The notes under the pieces: model-generated
Told to the model about the DNA's origin: nothing
What the model saw: only the letters and a program-made list of their open reading frames with translations
Databases searched by the model: none
Translations under genes and position numbers: made by a program
DNA from: Pseudoalteromonas carrageenovora IAM 12662
GTDB lineage: Bacteria > Pseudomonadota > Gammaproteobacteria > Enterobacterales > Alteromonadaceae
Assembly: GCF_900239935.1 (NCBI RefSeq)
Contig: NZ_LT965928.1
Location: 1,363,407 to 1,427,406 of the forward strand
Direction of reading: 5' to 3'
Length of the DNA stretch: 64,000 nt
Shown: positions 40,509-50,363 of the stretch, in pieces
Numbering within the stretch: the stretch's first letter is position 1
Layout of the letters: each line of letters starts with the position of its first letter

Positions 40509-40734
40509 GAAAGAGAAGTTTAAATGTATAGATGGCTAAAGTAAACTGGTATTGTTATTATTATAAAATTAAAAGGTCACCTGACTATTGCATGACTTTT
40601 AGATAATATCTATAAAGCAACGCGATTTTCAGCGATTAATATTTATCCAGCTGCATAAAAATACCCACCTGCGTATTTTGCAATGTCCGGATATATGGCT
40701 AATAAACGGATTCAAATTAAATTAGGTAAAAACC

Positions 40735-41538
40735 ATGACTACAAATCGAATAGGTGTTTTTGGTGCTAACGGCAGAATGGGCTTAGCCTTATTAGAAGCC
40801 GCGACAATTAAAGAGCAAACACAACTTACAGGCGCATACGTTCGTAGCAGTTCATCGTTATTAGGTATTAATGTAAATCAAGTAAATAGTGCAGCCGATA
40901 GCGCTGTAAGCTTTAGTGTTGAAAGTGAAGTGAATAATGTAGATGTGTTAATCGATTTCACATTGCCACAAGGTATGCGTAATCATTTAAAAACAGCGGT
41001 TGCGCAAAAGCTACCTATGGTTATTGGTACCACAGGGCTGAACGCTGATGATATGGCGCTTTTGAACGATGCGGCAAAGCACATTCCGATTGTATTTGCC
41101 CGCAATTATAGTGTTGGCGTAAACGTGCTATTAAATTTGGTACAAACAGCAGCCACTAAATTTGGCGATGATTTAGATATAGAAATATTTGAAGCGCACC
41201 ATCGTCATAAAATAGATGCACCATCGGGTACTGCTTTAGCTATTGGTGAATCAATTGCAGATGCAAAGGGCTGGAACCATGACGAGGTTGCAGTATACGA
41301 CCGCAGCCAAGTAGAAACGGCTAAATCGCAAAATGAAATAGGTTATTCAGTACTAAGAGGTGGAGACATAGTAGGTGAACATACCGCATACTTTGCCACA
41401 ATGGGCGAAAGGCTCGAATTAACCCACAAAGCAAGTTCAAGAATGACCTTTGCACTAGGTGCTGTAAGGGCTGCATGCTGGTTGCAAAATAAACCGGCAG
41501 GACTTTATGATATGCAAGATGTGCTTGATCTTAAGTAG
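40735..41538 (+). CDS. dapB: 4-hydroxy-tetrahydrodipicolinate reductase
   Basis: Lysine and diaminopimelate pathway enzyme that reduces HTPA to tetrahydrodipicolinate with NAD(P)H. The 267 residues match the family. The nucleotide-binding loop GVFGANGRMG is at residues 6-15, and the catalytic EAHHRHKIDAPSGTA segment is near residue 155. Position just before carA is conserved with many gammaproteobacteria. It is separated from carA by 365 bases that contain a candidate attenuator, so it is probably not simply cotranscribed with carAB. Confidence 0.97.
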   Translation: MTTNRIGVFGANGRMGLALLEAATIKEQTQLTGAYVRSSSSLLGINVNQVNSAADSAVSFSVESEVNNVDVLIDFTLPQGMRNHLKTAVAQKLPMVIGTTGLNADDMALLNDAAKHIPIVFARNYSVGVNVLLNLVQTAATKFGDDLDIEIFEAHHRHKIDAPSGTALAIGESIADAKGWNHDEVAVYDRSQVETAKSQNEIGYSVLRGGDIVGEHTAYFATMGERLELTHKASSRMTFALGAVRAACWLQNKPAGLYDMQDVLDLK

Positions 41539-41834
41539 TTTAGTTACTTTTTTACCTGTTTGGGTCTAATTTCACCTAAAGCGACTTGTTTGTAACAATT
41601 TACCAAATAGTGTTAGACCTAAATAGTAACTTAATGTAGAATGCAGCCAATTTGCCAAAAATTACTAAATGCGTGTTTCCAATTATACCCAAGTGGCTAG
41701 TAAAACCAGGGGTTTCAGTGGGAATGATAAGAGTTTTAGGCAAGAAAAAATGATTGAAGGTTTAGCGTTTTATATCGGCATCATTTAAGACTGCGTAAAA
41801 CAATTATAAGCTCACAAAAAATCTGGTTTTGACG

Positions 41835-41885
41835 ATCCCTCTGGGTATTGGCGGGGTGTTAAGCAATTGCTTACTCCCGTTTTTT
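41835..41885 (+). promoter_or_regulatory. Candidate attenuator in the carA leader
   Basis: CGGGG...CTCCCG arms around the palindrome AAGCAATTGCTT (41852-41879) are followed by six T (41880-41885), only 6 bases before the carA ribosome-binding site. ATCCC at 41835-41839 could pair with GGGGT at 41853-41857 and break the terminator. The remaining 41539-41834 shows no convincing gene. Confidence 0.55.
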
Positions 41886-41903
41886 ACTGTTAGGAGGTTT
41901 AAC

Positions 41904-43040
41904 TTGACTAAATCCGCTCTGTTAGTCCTAGAAGACGGCACAGTGTTTCGCGGTACTGCAATCGGCGCTGACGGCATGTCAGTCGGTGAAGTAGTATTCA
42001 ATACGTCTATGACTGGTTATCAAGAAATTTTGACTGATCCATCATACGCGGAACAAATCGTAACTTTGACGTACCCACATATCGGTAATACGGGTACCAA
42101 CAGCGAAGACGAAGAAGCGAATCAAATATGGGCTAAAGGCCTAGTGATCCGTGATTTGCCACTGCTAGCAAGTAACTTTCGTAACGAGCAATCGTTAGAT
42201 GATTACTTAAAAGAACGTAATATTTTAGGTATTGCGGACATCGACACCAGAAAGCTAACACGTATTCTGCGCGACAAAGGCGCACAAAACGGGTGTATTA
42301 TCGCTGGTAGCGAGCTAGACGAAAACAAAGCGTTAGAAGCCGCGCAAGCCTTCCCAGGTTTAAAAGGTATGGATTTAGCAAAAGTTGTCTCAACCAAGGA
42401 AAATTTTGAGTGGCGCGAATCAAGCTGGACATTAGGTGAAGGATTTAAAACCCTAGATACCGCTGATGAAAAGTTTCATGTTGTTGCCTACGACTTCGGT
42501 GTTAAACGTAATATATTACGTATGCTAGTTGATCGCGGCTGTAAATTAACCGTCGTGCCAGCGCAAACCTCAGCAGCCGATGTACTTGCTTTAAACCCAG
42601 ATGGTATATTCCTATCTAATGGGCCTGGCGATCCTGAGCCATGTACTTACGCTATTGATGCAATTAAAGCCTTTTTAGAAACCGACACGCCTATTTTTGG
42701 TATCTGTTTAGGTCATCAGTTATTAGCCCTTGCCTCAGGTGCTAAAACAGCAAAAATGAAATTTGGCCACCACGGTGGTAACCATCCAGTAAAAGATTTA
42801 GACCGCGACGTAGTAATGATCACCGCACAAAACCATGGTTTTGCTGCAGATGAAGCGTCATTACCAAGTAACTTACGTGCTACGCACAAATCGTTATTTG
42901 ACGGAACGCTTCAAGGTATTCATCGTACAGATAAACCAGCGTTTAGCTTTCAGGGTCACCCAGAAGCAAGCCCAGGCCCGCACGATGCAGCCCCATTATT
43001 TGACCACTTCATCGACTTGATGCAAGCGCGTAACAACTAA
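41904..43040 (+). CDS. carA: Carbamoyl-phosphate synthase small subunit
   Basis: Glutaminase subunit that supplies ammonia to CarB for carbamoyl phosphate, shared by the arginine and pyrimidine pathways. The 378-residue protein has the CarA-specific N-terminal domain ([14 protein letters not shown]) and a class I amidotransferase domain with the Cys nucleophile in GICLGHQ near residue 268 and His/Glu in [10 protein letters not shown] start at the TTG at 41904, because a perfect AGGAGG lies 6 bases before it and E. coli CarA also starts at TTG at the same alignment point. A 25-codon upstream extension lacks similarity. It precedes carB by 16 bases. Confidence 0.97.
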   Translation: MTKSALLVLEDGTVFRGTAIGADGMSVGEVVFNTSMTGYQEILTDPSYAEQIVTLTYPHIGNTGTNSEDEEANQIWAKGLVIRDLPLLASNFRNEQSLDDYLKERNILGIADIDTRKLTRILRDKGAQNGCIIAGSELDENKALEAAQAFPGLKGMDLAKVVSTKENFEWRESSWTLGEGFKTLDTADEKFHVVAYDFGVKRNILRMLVDRGCKLTVVPAQTSAADVLALNPDGIFLSNGPGDPEPCTYAIDAIKAFLETDTPIFGICLGHQLLALASGAKTAKMKFGHHGGNHPVKDLDRDVVMITAQNHGFAADEASLPSNLRATHKSLFDGTLQGIHRTDKPAFSFQGHPEASPGPHDAAPLFDHFIDLMQARNN

Positions 43041-43056
43041 TTTAACTGGAGTAATA

Positions 43057-46000
43057 ATGCCAAAACGTACCGACATAAAAAGCATTCTTATCTTAGGCGC
43101 AGGCCCAATTGTAATTGGTCAAGCTTGTGAATTTGATTACTCTGGTGCTCAAGCGTGTAAAGCACTCAGAGAAGAAGGCTATAGAGTTATATTAGTTAAC
43201 TCAAACCCTGTAACTATCATGACCGACCCAGAAATGGCCGATGCAACGTACATCGAACCAATTCACTGGGAAGTGGTAGAAAAAATTATTGAAAAAGAAA
43301 AGCCAGATGCAGTACTCCCTACAATGGGTGGTCAAACAGCATTAAACTGTGCGCTTGATTTAGACAAGCACGGTGTACTGGCTAAGCACGGCGTTGAGCT
43401 AATTGGCGCAACAGCTGATGCAATCGACAAAGCAGAAAACCGTGAACGCTTTGACGTAGCAATGAAAAACATTGGCCTTGAATGTCCTCGTGCTGAAATT
43501 GCTCATTCAATGGAAGAAGCTAAAGATACAATGAGCCGTATTGGCTTACCGTGTATCATTCGTCCTTCTTTTACCATGGGTGGCACCGGCGGCGGTGTTG
43601 CTTACAACATGGAAGAGTTTGAAGAGATTTGTGAGCGCGGTTTAGACTTATCGCCAACGAACGAATTATTGATTGATGAATCACTGATTGGTTGGAAAGA
43701 GTACGAAACAGAAGTTGTTCGTGACAAAAAAGACAACTGTATCATTGTGTGTACTATTGAAAACTTTGACCCAATGGGCGTGCATACAGGCGACTCAATC
43801 ACGGTTGCTCCAGCACAAACTTTAACCGACAAAGAATACCAAATTATGCGTAATGCCTCTATGGCTGTACTGCGTGAAATTGGTGTTGAAACCGGTGGTT
43901 CTAACGTACAGTTTGGTATTAATCCAGAAGATGGCCGTATGGTTATCATTGAGATGAACCCACGTGTATCACGCTCATCTGCACTTGCTTCTAAAGCAAC
44001 GGGTTTCCCAATTGCTAAAATTGCAGCAAAACTAGCAGTAGGCTACACGCTTGATGAGCTTCAAAACGATATTACTGGCGGTAAAACACCAGCGTCTTTT
44101 GAGCCTTCAATTGATTACGTTGTAACTAAAATACCTCGCTTTAACTTTGAAAAATTTGCCGGTGCTAACGACCGTTTAACAACGCAAATGAAATCAGTAG
44201 GCGAAGTAATGGCAATTGGTCGTAACCAACAAGAGTCATTACACAAAGCATTACGTGGTCTTGAAGTTGGCGCAACGGGTTTTAACCCAATTGTGGCACT
44301 TGATGACCCTAAAGCACGTGAAAAAATCATTCGTGAATTACGCGAGCCAGGCGCCGAGCGTATTTGGTATATTGCTGATGCAATGCGCCATGGTATGAGC
44401 GTTGAAGATGTTTACGAACTGACTAAAGTTAACCGCTGGTTCTTAGTGCAAATTGAAGACATTTTAAAAGACGAAGCTAAAATTAGTGACGTTGGCATGG
44501 CTGGCCTAAATGCAGACTTTTTACGCAAACTTAAGCGTAAAGGTTTTGCCGACCCGCGTATTGCTGAAATTGCCGGTGTTTCTGAAGCTGAAATTCGTAA
44601 AAAACGTCATCAACTAAATATTGTGCCAGTGTACAAACGTGTTGATACGTGTGCAGCAGAATTTAGCTCAGACACAGCTTACATGTACTCATCGTACGAT
44701 GAAGAGTGTGAAGCAAATCCAACAGACAAAGACAAAATCATGGTTATCGGTGGCGGTCCTAACCGTATCGGCCAAGGTATTGAATTTGATTACTGTTGTG
44801 TTCACGCAGCCCTTGCGCTTCGTGAAGACGGCTACGAGACCATCATGGTTAACTGTAACCCTGAAACGGTATCTACCGATTACGACACATCTGATCGTTT
44901 ATACTTTGAGCCAATTACGCTTGAAGACGTACTAGAAATCGTCCGTGTTGAAAAACCAAAAGGCGTAATCGTGCAGTACGGTGGTCAAACACCACTTAAA
45001 TTAGCGCGTGAGCTTGAAGCGAATGGCGTGCCAGTGATTGGTACTTCTCCTGATGCGATTGACCGTGCAGAAGACCGTGAGCGTTTCCAACAGTTAGTAG
45101 AGCGTCTTGATTTACTACAGCCAGAGAACGCAACGGTAACATCAACTGAAGAAGCACTACTTAAATCAGTTGAAATTGGTTTCCCACTGGTTGTGCGCCC
45201 ATCGTACGTATTAGGCGGCCGCGCAATGGAAATTGTATACGACGAGCAAGATTTACGTCGCTACATGACCGAAGCCGTGTCAGCATCAAACGAGGCACCA
45301 GTATTACTTGACCGTTTCTTAGATAACGCAATTGAAGTTGACGTTGACGCAATTTGTGACGGCGAGCAAGTAATTATTGGCGGTATCATGGAGCACATTG
45401 AACAAGCGGGTGTTCACTCAGGTGATTCAGCATGTTCGTTGCCAGCACATTCTTTATCTCAAGAAGTGCAAGATGTAATGCGCAAGCAAGTAACCGATAT
45501 GGCACTTGAGCTTGGCGTAGTTGGCTTAATGAATACACAGTTTGCTGTAAAAGATGGCAAAGTGTACTTAATTGAAGTAAACCCACGAGCAGCACGTACA
45601 GTACCGTTTGTATCAAAAGCAACCGGTGTTGCACTTGCAAAAGTAGCTGCGCGTTGTATGGCGGGTCAGTCACTGGCAAGCCAAGGCATTACTAAAGAAG
45701 TGATCCCTCCATATTACAGCGTTAAAGAAGTGGTTTTACCATTTGCTAAGTTCCAGGGTGTGGATCCTATCCGTGGCCCAGAGATGCGTTCAACAGGTGA
45801 AGTGATGGGTGTTGGCGATACTTTCGCCGAAGCGTTCGCAAAAGCACAATTAGGTGCAAGCAACACTTTACCACGCGGTGGTCGCGCGTTACTATCTGTA
45901 CGTAACAGCGATAAGTCTCGTGTTGTAGAGCTTGCAAAAACCATGACAGACCTTGGTTTTGAAATTGATGCAACAGGTGGCACAGCAGAGGCTTTAAAAG

Positions 46001-46275
46001 AGGCCGGTATTGAAGTACGCCGTGTAAACAAAGTATATGAAGGCCGCCCGCATATTCTTGATAACATCAAGAATAAAGAGTACAGCTATATCGTAAATAC
46101 CACCGAAGGTCGCCAAGCGATCGAAGATTCGAAGGTGTTGCGTCGTGGTGCATTGCAAAACAAAACCAACTACACGACAACCTTGAACGCGGCATTTGCT
46201 AACTGTACTGCTAACCAAGCAGACGACCGTAGTAAAGTGACGTCAGTTCAAGAGCTACACCAGCGATTGAACTAA
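43057..46275 (+). CDS. carB: Carbamoyl-phosphate synthase large subunit
   Basis: A 1072-residue protein, equal in length to E. coli CarB (1073). Two homologous ATP-grasp halves (beginning [20 protein letters not shown] and [20 protein letters not shown]) phosphorylate bicarbonate and carbamate; an oligomerisation domain joins them. The C-terminal MGS-like allosteric domain (about residues 935-1072), where UMP and ornithine act in E. coli, is complete. GGAG lies before the ATG. Cotranscribed with carA; greA follows after a hairpin. Confidence 0.98.
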   Translation: MPKRTDIKSILILGAGPIVIGQACEFDYSGAQACKALREEGYRVILVNSNPVTIMTDPEMADATYIEPIHWEVVEKIIEKEKPDAVLPTMGGQTALNCALDLDKHGVLAKHGVELIGATADAIDKAENRERFDVAMKNIGLECPRAEIAHSMEEAKDTMSRIGLPCIIRPSFTMGGTGGGVAYNMEEFEEICERGLDLSPTNELLIDESLIGWKEYETEVVRDKKDNCIIVCTIENFDPMGVHTGDSITVAPAQTLTDKEYQIMRNASMAVLREIGVETGGSNVQFGINPEDGRMVIIEMNPRVSRSSALASKATGFPIAKIAAKLAVGYTLDELQNDITGGKTPASFEPSIDYVVTKIPRFNFEKFAGANDRLTTQMKSVGEVMAIGRNQQESLHKALRGLEVGATGFNPIVALDDPKAREKIIRELREPGAERIWYIADAMRHGMSVEDVYELTKVNRWFLVQIEDILKDEAKISDVGMAGLNADFLRKLKRKGFADPRIAEIAGVSEAEIRKKRHQLNIVPVYKRVDTCAAEFSSDTAYMYSSYDEECEANPTDKDKIMVIGGGPNRIGQGIEFDYCCVHAALALREDGYETIMVNCNPETVSTDYDTSDRLYFEPITLEDVLEIVRVEKPKGVIVQYGGQTPLKLARELEANGVPVIGTSPDAIDRAEDRERFQQLVERLDLLQPENATVTSTEEALLKSVEIGFPLVVRPSYVLGGRAMEIVYDEQDLRRYMTEAVSASNEAPVLLDRFLDNAIEVDVDAICDGEQVIIGGIMEHIEQAGVHSGDSACSLPAHSLSQEVQDVMRKQVTDMALELGVVGLMNTQFAVKDGKVYLIEVNPRAARTVPFVSKATGVALAKVAARCMAGQSLASQGITKEVIPPYYSVKEVVLPFAKFQGVDPIRGPEMRSTGEVMGVGDTFAEAFAKAQLGASNTLPRGGRALLSVRNSDKSRVVELAKTMTDLGFEIDATGGTAEALKEAGIEVRRVNKVYEGRPHILDNIKNKEYSYIVNTTEGRQAIEDSKVLRRGALQNKTNYTTTLNAAFANCTANQADDRSKVTSVQELHQRLN

Positions 46276-46283
46276 GGAAATGT

Positions 46284-46306
46284 ACCAAGGCCATTAAGGC
46301 CTTGGT
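46284..46306. repeat. Perfect inverted repeat between carB and greA
   Basis: ACCAAGGCC (46284-46292) and GGCCTTGGT (46298-46306) around ATTAA. No T run follows, so it is not an ordinary terminator. It lies 16 bases before the greA start. Confidence 0.65.
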
Positions 46307-46322
46307 GTTAAGTGAGAAAAGT

Positions 46323-46799
46323 ATGCAATCAATTCCGGTGACAGTTCGTGGCGCAGATTTACTGCGCAAAGAGCTTAACGAATTAAAAACAGTTACCCGT
46401 CCTAAAATCGTAAATGATATTGCGATTGCACGTGAACATGGTGACTTAAAAGAAAACGCTGAATACCACGCTGCGCGTGAGCAACAGGGTTTTTGTGAAG
46501 GCCGTATTCAAGAAATTGAAGCTAAGCTTTCAAATGTGCAAATTATCGACGTAACTAAAATGCCTAATACGGGTAAAGTTATTTTTGGCACTACGGTGAC
46601 TATCGTAAATGTAGAAACTGATGCCGAAGTAAAATACCGTATTGTAGGGGATGATGAAGCAGATATTAAAAACAACTTAATTTCTGTTAATTCGCCTATC
46701 GCGCGCGGTTTAATTGGTAAGCAAACAGATGATGCTGTAACCATTAAAACGCCAAAAGGCGACGTTGAGTACGAAATCATTGATGTTGAGTATCTTTAA
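46323..46799 (+). CDS. greA: Transcription elongation factor GreA
   Basis: A 158-residue factor that rescues backtracked RNA polymerase by stimulating transcript cleavage. The N-terminal coiled coil carries [27 protein letters not shown], with the acidic tip residues, and the C-terminal FKBP-like domain ends VEYL as in E. coli. The ATG at 46323 ([10 protein letters not shown]) matches the E. coli start; a longer frame of seven residues would begin inside the upstream hairpin. It follows carB by 47 bases and has its own terminator at 46826. Confidence 0.98.
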   Translation: MQSIPVTVRGADLLRKELNELKTVTRPKIVNDIAIAREHGDLKENAEYHAAREQQGFCEGRIQEIEAKLSNVQIIDVTKMPNTGKVIFGTTVTIVNVETDAEVKYRIVGDDEADIKNNLISVNSPIARGLIGKQTDDAVTIKTPKGDVEYEIIDVEYL

Positions 46800-46825
46800 T
46801 ATTTAGCTCACTGTAACGTTTAAAT

Positions 46826-46855
46826 AAAAACCGATGCATTCGCATCGGTTTTTTT
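46826..46855 (+). terminator. Rho-independent terminator after greA
   Basis: An AAAAACCGATGC / GCATCGGTTTTT stem with an ATTC loop and a T run. Confidence 0.9.
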
Positions 46856-46880
46856 ATGTCTTGAATAAATCACGATACTA

Positions 46881-47042
46881 ATACCAACTCCAATAAATAG
46901 CCGATCTATTTTACTTGCTAAAACAACCCATTTCTTTGTTGTAAATTTCGTAAAGGGAACAACCATTTACATCAATTTACGCCTAGAAATGAGTTGTTTT
47001 TTCGGCGTAAAATTTAGAACACATACTTAATGGAGTTGGTAT
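46881..47042. repeat. MITE-like palindromic element, 162 bp
   Basis: The ends are inverted repeats with 15 of 16 matches: ATACCAACTCCAATAA on the left, and TTAATGGAGTTGGTAT on the right. A second, inner pair AAACAACCCATTTC (46921-46934) with GAAATGAGTTGTTTT (46986-47000) has one mismatch. The element has no coding capacity and no clear target duplication. Confidence 0.7.
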
Positions 47043-47120
47043 AACAAAGGTATTCATATTGCATAAAGAGTTAACATGATGATATAGGTACATAATCACT
47101 TTATTAAAAAGGAACACTCA

Positions 47121-48179
47121 ATGGCTAATATACTTTATCCAGCGCCTTTAAAAGTAGGCTCTAAAATTGCTATTTGCTCGCTTTCATCTGGGCTAAAAGA
47201 AAAGTATCACGGACGATTAGATATAGTGATGGACGGATTAAAACACCGTGGTTACGAGGTAGTAGAAGGCGAATTTTTACGCCAAAACAAACCTCGAGAA
47301 CAACTTGATGCCAAAGCCCATGCACAGCAGTTAATGGGCTTTTTACTTGATGACGAAATAGCAGCTATTATGCCACCAATGGGCGGTGAGCTTGCAATGG
47401 AAGTGCTACCGTTACTCGATTTTAACGCTATAAAAGCGGCAAAGCCTAAATGGCTGGTGGGCTTTTCTGATGTGAGCACTATTGCTTGTGCATTAACGGC
47501 CAAATGCCAATGGGCCACTCTACATAGCGCAAATTTAATGCAATTACACCCTGATGAAAAAAATCCGTATAGTTTACAAATTTTTGAAACTTTGACCTAC
47601 GAAGCGGGGAGTAAGTTTGAACAAGGTCCTTCATCTTTACATCAAAAAGTGAAACCTAATTATGCTCAAAACCCTGATGAACTTTTAAACCCCAGCGAGC
47701 CAACTCATTGGCAATGCTTAAACTCTACTGATAAACGCACGATAGAAATGTCAGGGCGCTTATTTGGTGGGTGCTTAGACACAGTAGGTTTATTGCTCGA
47801 CTCCCCCTTTTTAGCATTACACGAATTTAAAAAACACAGTGCATCAGAAGGATTAATTTTATACCTAGAAAACTCAGAGCTTACGCCGACGACGGTTGCT
47901 CGGTTTTTACTTTCACTAAAGTTAGCCGGAATATTTGACGATATTAATGGCCTTATTTTAGGGCGAAGCGAAATCACTCAAAGTAATTACGACGCCTTTG
48001 ATTACCGCCATGCGCTTGATGTGGCTCTAGGCGGATGTTTGTTTCCGGTAATTTTTGATGCCGATATAGGTCATGTACAACCTAATTTAAACCTGGTAAA
48101 TGGCGCTTCATGCTCGCTTATTGCTGATATTAATGAAGGTAAAGTACTTAAAGCATCATTAAATACTGAGCTTTCTTAA
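47121..48179 (+). CDS. S66-family LD-carboxypeptidase, MccF-like
   Basis: A 352-residue serine peptidase. The nucleophile is in VGFSDVST near residue 115, with Glu in LENSELTP and His in DIGHVQPN near residue 317 completing the S66 triad. The LMGFLLDDEIAAIMPPMGGELAMEVL segment and overall length are closer to the MccF subgroup (microcin C immunity and related peptidases) than to peptidoglycan recycling LdcA (about 305 residues). It may cleave LD-bonds of cell-wall peptides or detoxify peptidyl-nucleotides. AAAGGAA precedes the ATG. It stands alone between a repeat element and the FMN riboswitch. Confidence 0.88.
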   Translation: MANILYPAPLKVGSKIAICSLSSGLKEKYHGRLDIVMDGLKHRGYEVVEGEFLRQNKPREQLDAKAHAQQLMGFLLDDEIAAIMPPMGGELAMEVLPLLDFNAIKAAKPKWLVGFSDVSTIACALTAKCQWATLHSANLMQLHPDEKNPYSLQIFETLTYEAGSKFEQGPSSLHQKVKPNYAQNPDELLNPSEPTHWQCLNSTDKRTIEMSGRLFGGCLDTVGLLLDSPFLALHEFKKHSASEGLILYLENSELTPTTVARFLLSLKLAGIFDDINGLILGRSEITQSNYDAFDYRHALDVALGGCLFPVIFDADIGHVQPNLNLVNGASCSLIADINEGKVLKASLNTELS

Positions 48180-48250
48180 CTTTTATTTTTGAATAACCTA
48201 TTAATACAGGCGTATAATGCGCATACCGTAAACGTATAAGTTTGCGGTAA

Positions 48251-48433
48251 ATTCTCAGGGCGGGGTGAAATTCCCCACCGGCGGTATGTTTTACTCAATA
48301 CTTTTTTGATTAAAACGAGCCCGCGAGCGCTTTATTTAATTTATTTTTACAATATTGAAAAAGTTAAATGAAGGTCAAGCAGATCTGGTGAGATGCCAGA
48401 GCCGACGGTTAAAGTCCGGATGAAAGAGAATAT
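48251..48433 (+). promoter_or_regulatory. FMN riboswitch
   Basis: The conserved RFN elements are in order: AGGGCGGGGTGAAATTCCCC with ACCGGCGGTA at the 5' side, GAGCCCGCGAGCG in the middle, then GGTCAAGCAGATCTGG, GAGATGCCAGAGCCGACGG and AAAGTCCGGATGAAAGAGAA. It senses flavin mononucleotide and turns off ribB. Confidence 0.97.
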
Positions 48434-48441
48434 AGCTTATT

Positions 48442-48480
48442 ACACTACGCCATAAACAGAGCTTTTTGGCGTGTGTTTTT
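48442..48480 (+). terminator. Terminator of the FMN riboswitch expression platform
   Basis: ACAC-TA-CGCCA pairs with TGGCGTGTGT across an AAACAGAGCTTT-type loop and is followed by TTTTT. It lies directly downstream of the aptamer and about 95 bases before ribB, as expected for transcription control. Confidence 0.7.
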
Positions 48481-48575
48481 AATGCTGTTTTTTGGCTAAA
48501 CATACAAATTTATTTTGTATGGCTTTGCCATGCCTTTCAGTGTCCTGAATCTATTTATTTTTTATTTGGAATATA

Positions 48576-49232
48576 ATGATGATTCAGTCTTTACTTACTC
48601 AATTTGGCGAAAGCCACACCCGTGTAGAAAATGCCATCGCCGCACTGCAGCAAGGCCAAGGCGTACTTGTTGTTGATGACGAAAACCGCGAAAACGAAGG
48701 CGACTTTGTATTTTCTGCAGAGCATTTAACTCCCCCTCAAATGGCCGAAATGATCCGCGAAGGCAGCGGTATTGTGTGCCTTTGTATGGGCGATGAACGC
48801 ATTAAACAACTCGACCTACCGCAAATGGTAGCTAACAACACCAGTCAAAATAACACAGCTTACACTGTAACCATTGAAGCTAAACAAGGCGTAACAACCG
48901 GTGTATCAGCAACCGATAGAGTAACCACGATTAAAGCGGCAACCGCCGATAATGCTAAACCGAGCGATTTATCACGCCCAGGCCATGTATTTGGTTTAAA
49001 AGCGCAAACCGGTGGTGTACTTGTACGCCGAGGTCATACCGAGGCATCTGTTGATTTAATGCAGCTGGCTGGTTTAAAACCATTTGGTGTTATTTGCGAA
49101 CTAACTAATCCTGATGGCACCATGGCGCGTTTGCCACAGGTAAGTGACTATGCTAATAAACACAGTATGACCGTGGTATCGATAGAAGACTTAGTGCAGT
49201 ATATTCAAGCACGCGAACTAAAAGTTAGCTAG
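48576..49232 (+). CDS. ribB: 3,4-Dihydroxy-2-butanone-4-phosphate synthase
   Basis: Riboflavin pathway enzyme: ribulose 5-phosphate gives dihydroxybutanone phosphate and formate. A stand-alone RibB of 218 residues (E. coli 217), without a fused RibA. Acidic metal and substrate residues are in [12 protein letters not shown] near residues 33-44, and the GHTEASVDL and [15 protein letters not shown] stretches are typical. The FMN riboswitch lies upstream, so it is repressed by excess flavin. A second in-frame ATG follows the first directly. A terminator at 49259 ends the transcript. Confidence 0.97.
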   Translation: MMIQSLLTQFGESHTRVENAIAALQQGQGVLVVDDENRENEGDFVFSAEHLTPPQMAEMIREGSGIVCLCMGDERIKQLDLPQMVANNTSQNNTAYTVTIEAKQGVTTGVSATDRVTTIKAATADNAKPSDLSRPGHVFGLKAQTGGVLVRRGHTEASVDLMQLAGLKPFGVICELTNPDGTMARLPQVSDYANKHSMTVVSIEDLVQYIQARELKVS

Positions 49233-49258
49233 TTTAACTGGTTAGGTTAAATTTATTA

Positions 49259-49286
49259 TAAAGCCCAACTTTTAAGTTGGGTTTTG
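49259..49286 (+). terminator. Rho-independent terminator after ribB
   Basis: An AAGCCCAACTT / AAGTTGGGTTTT stem with a short TT loop. Confidence 0.85.
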
Positions 49287-49716
49287 TATTAAGAAGTAAA
49301 TAATTTATTACTCTAAATTTAATAACTAATATTGAGAGTTAAGTGCTATCTAAGTAAAGTTAATAAATCTGAGTGTGAACTATTAACGTTTTAAGCAGGG
49401 TCCCTTTAGTTAGGTTGTTAAACCTTATACGACTCACTGTGTATTGTGCTTTAGGCCAGTGTTCCCGTTACTTTTTTACTTAGTTTTATTGGTTAAACTT
49501 TAATGTATTAAGTATCTATTGTGCAGGTGCTAATAGGCGTTATAACTTTAGTAGATGCGAGTTAAACTCATAATATGGCTAGGCGTTACTTCAATGGTAA
49601 AGCTTGGCCTTTAGCCTAAATTTTACCTATTTACTCCCCTCGCTATTCGTGAAATTATTAAGTGACTAAAGTACAATTTATGCAGAATGTGTAAAAAATT
49701 TAGCTCAGGAGTAGTT
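49287..49716. other. Gene-free stretch before the methyltransferase gene
   Basis: About 430 bases with no supported gene. It includes an ATACGACTCACT sequence resembling a T7 promoter core (49425-49442) and a motif AACTCATAATATGG (near 49566) similar to one near 27580. The right part must contain the promoter of the next gene. Confidence 0.5.
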
Positions 49717-50301
49717 ATGTGGGATGAAAGGTACGACAGTGAGCAATACGCTTATGGCAAAGAGCCAAACGATTTTTTAGCCCAGCAATATCAACAATTA
49801 CCTAAAGGCAACGTTATAAGCTTGGCCGAAGGTGAAGGGCGAAATGCCGTGTTTTTAGCAAAAATGGGTTATAGCGTTACTGCGGTTGATGGCTCTAAAG
49901 TAGGTCTTGAAAAAGCAGCAAAGCTTGCCATAGAGCATAATGTAAACATTGAGCTTATACATGCCGATTTAGCAGAATTTGATTTTGGAGAGGCAAAATG
50001 GGATGCAGTGGTCTCTATATATTGCCCTTTACCGAGCGCGGTACGCTCAGCGGTATATAAACGCGCTGTAAAAGGTTTAAAGCCTGGTGGGGTATTTTTA
50101 CTTGAGGCCTATACGCCAGAGCAAATAAATTATAATACCGGCGGCGGCCCAAGTGCAGATACTAAAACATCAAAAAACGATTTAGAAGATGACTTAACAG
50201 GGCTTAGTTTTGTACATTTAGAAGAATTAAAACGAGAAGTGTTTGAAGGCTCCTATCACACCGGTTTAGCATCGGTCTTGCAGGCTATAGCTAAAAAATA
50301 A
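49717..50301 (+). CDS. Class I SAM-dependent methyltransferase (TehB-like)
   Basis: A 194-residue cytoplasmic methyltransferase. The MWDERYDSEQYAYGKEPNDFL beginning and the SAM-binding motif I (SLAEGEGRNAVFLAKMGYSVTAVDGS, about residues 35-60) fit the TehB-like/tellurite-resistance or thiopurine-type group. DAVVSIYCPLP is the post-motif region. Substrate is unknown. I start at ATG 49717 behind AGGAG; ten upstream residues are excluded. A terminator follows at 50318. Confidence 0.88.
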   Translation: MWDERYDSEQYAYGKEPNDFLAQQYQQLPKGNVISLAEGEGRNAVFLAKMGYSVTAVDGSKVGLEKAAKLAIEHNVNIELIHADLAEFDFGEAKWDAVVSIYCPLPSAVRSAVYKRAVKGLKPGGVFLLEAYTPEQINYNTGGGPSADTKTSKNDLEDDLTGLSFVHLEELKREVFEGSYHTGLASVLQAIAKK

Positions 50302-50317
50302 ATTTTACATAGGTTTA

Positions 50318-50348
50318 GGGCGCCTGTTATAGCGCCCTTTCTTTTTTT
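50318..50348 (+). terminator. Rho-independent terminator after the methyltransferase gene
   Basis: GGGCGC / GCGCCC arms around a CTGTTATA-type loop and a C/T-rich run of T. Confidence 0.82.
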
Positions 50349-50363
50349 GGTTTTGAACAGAAG

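Noticed and set aside
40411..40734. A lysine riboswitch between the NhaC-type gene and dapB.
   Set aside because: The conserved core (AGAGGNGCG, GAAGC, GGCTGTCA elements) is absent on both strands; only simple hairpins are seen.
41724..41788. Two tiny overlapping frames (9 and 12 codons) before carA that could be a leader peptide.
   Set aside because: Neither has a clear ribosome-binding site or codons rich in arginine, and neither is close to the hairpin in the way needed for coupled attenuation.
41829..41903. A 25-codon N-terminal extension of carA.
   Set aside because: It would run through the terminator-like hairpin, has no similarity to CarA, and the TTG at 41904 has a perfect AGGAGG site.
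49425..49442. A sequence with 14 of 18 matches to the T7 phage RNA polymerase promoter.
   Set aside because: No T7-type polymerase or phage gene is in the window, and the important +1 region does not match. Chance or a relic.
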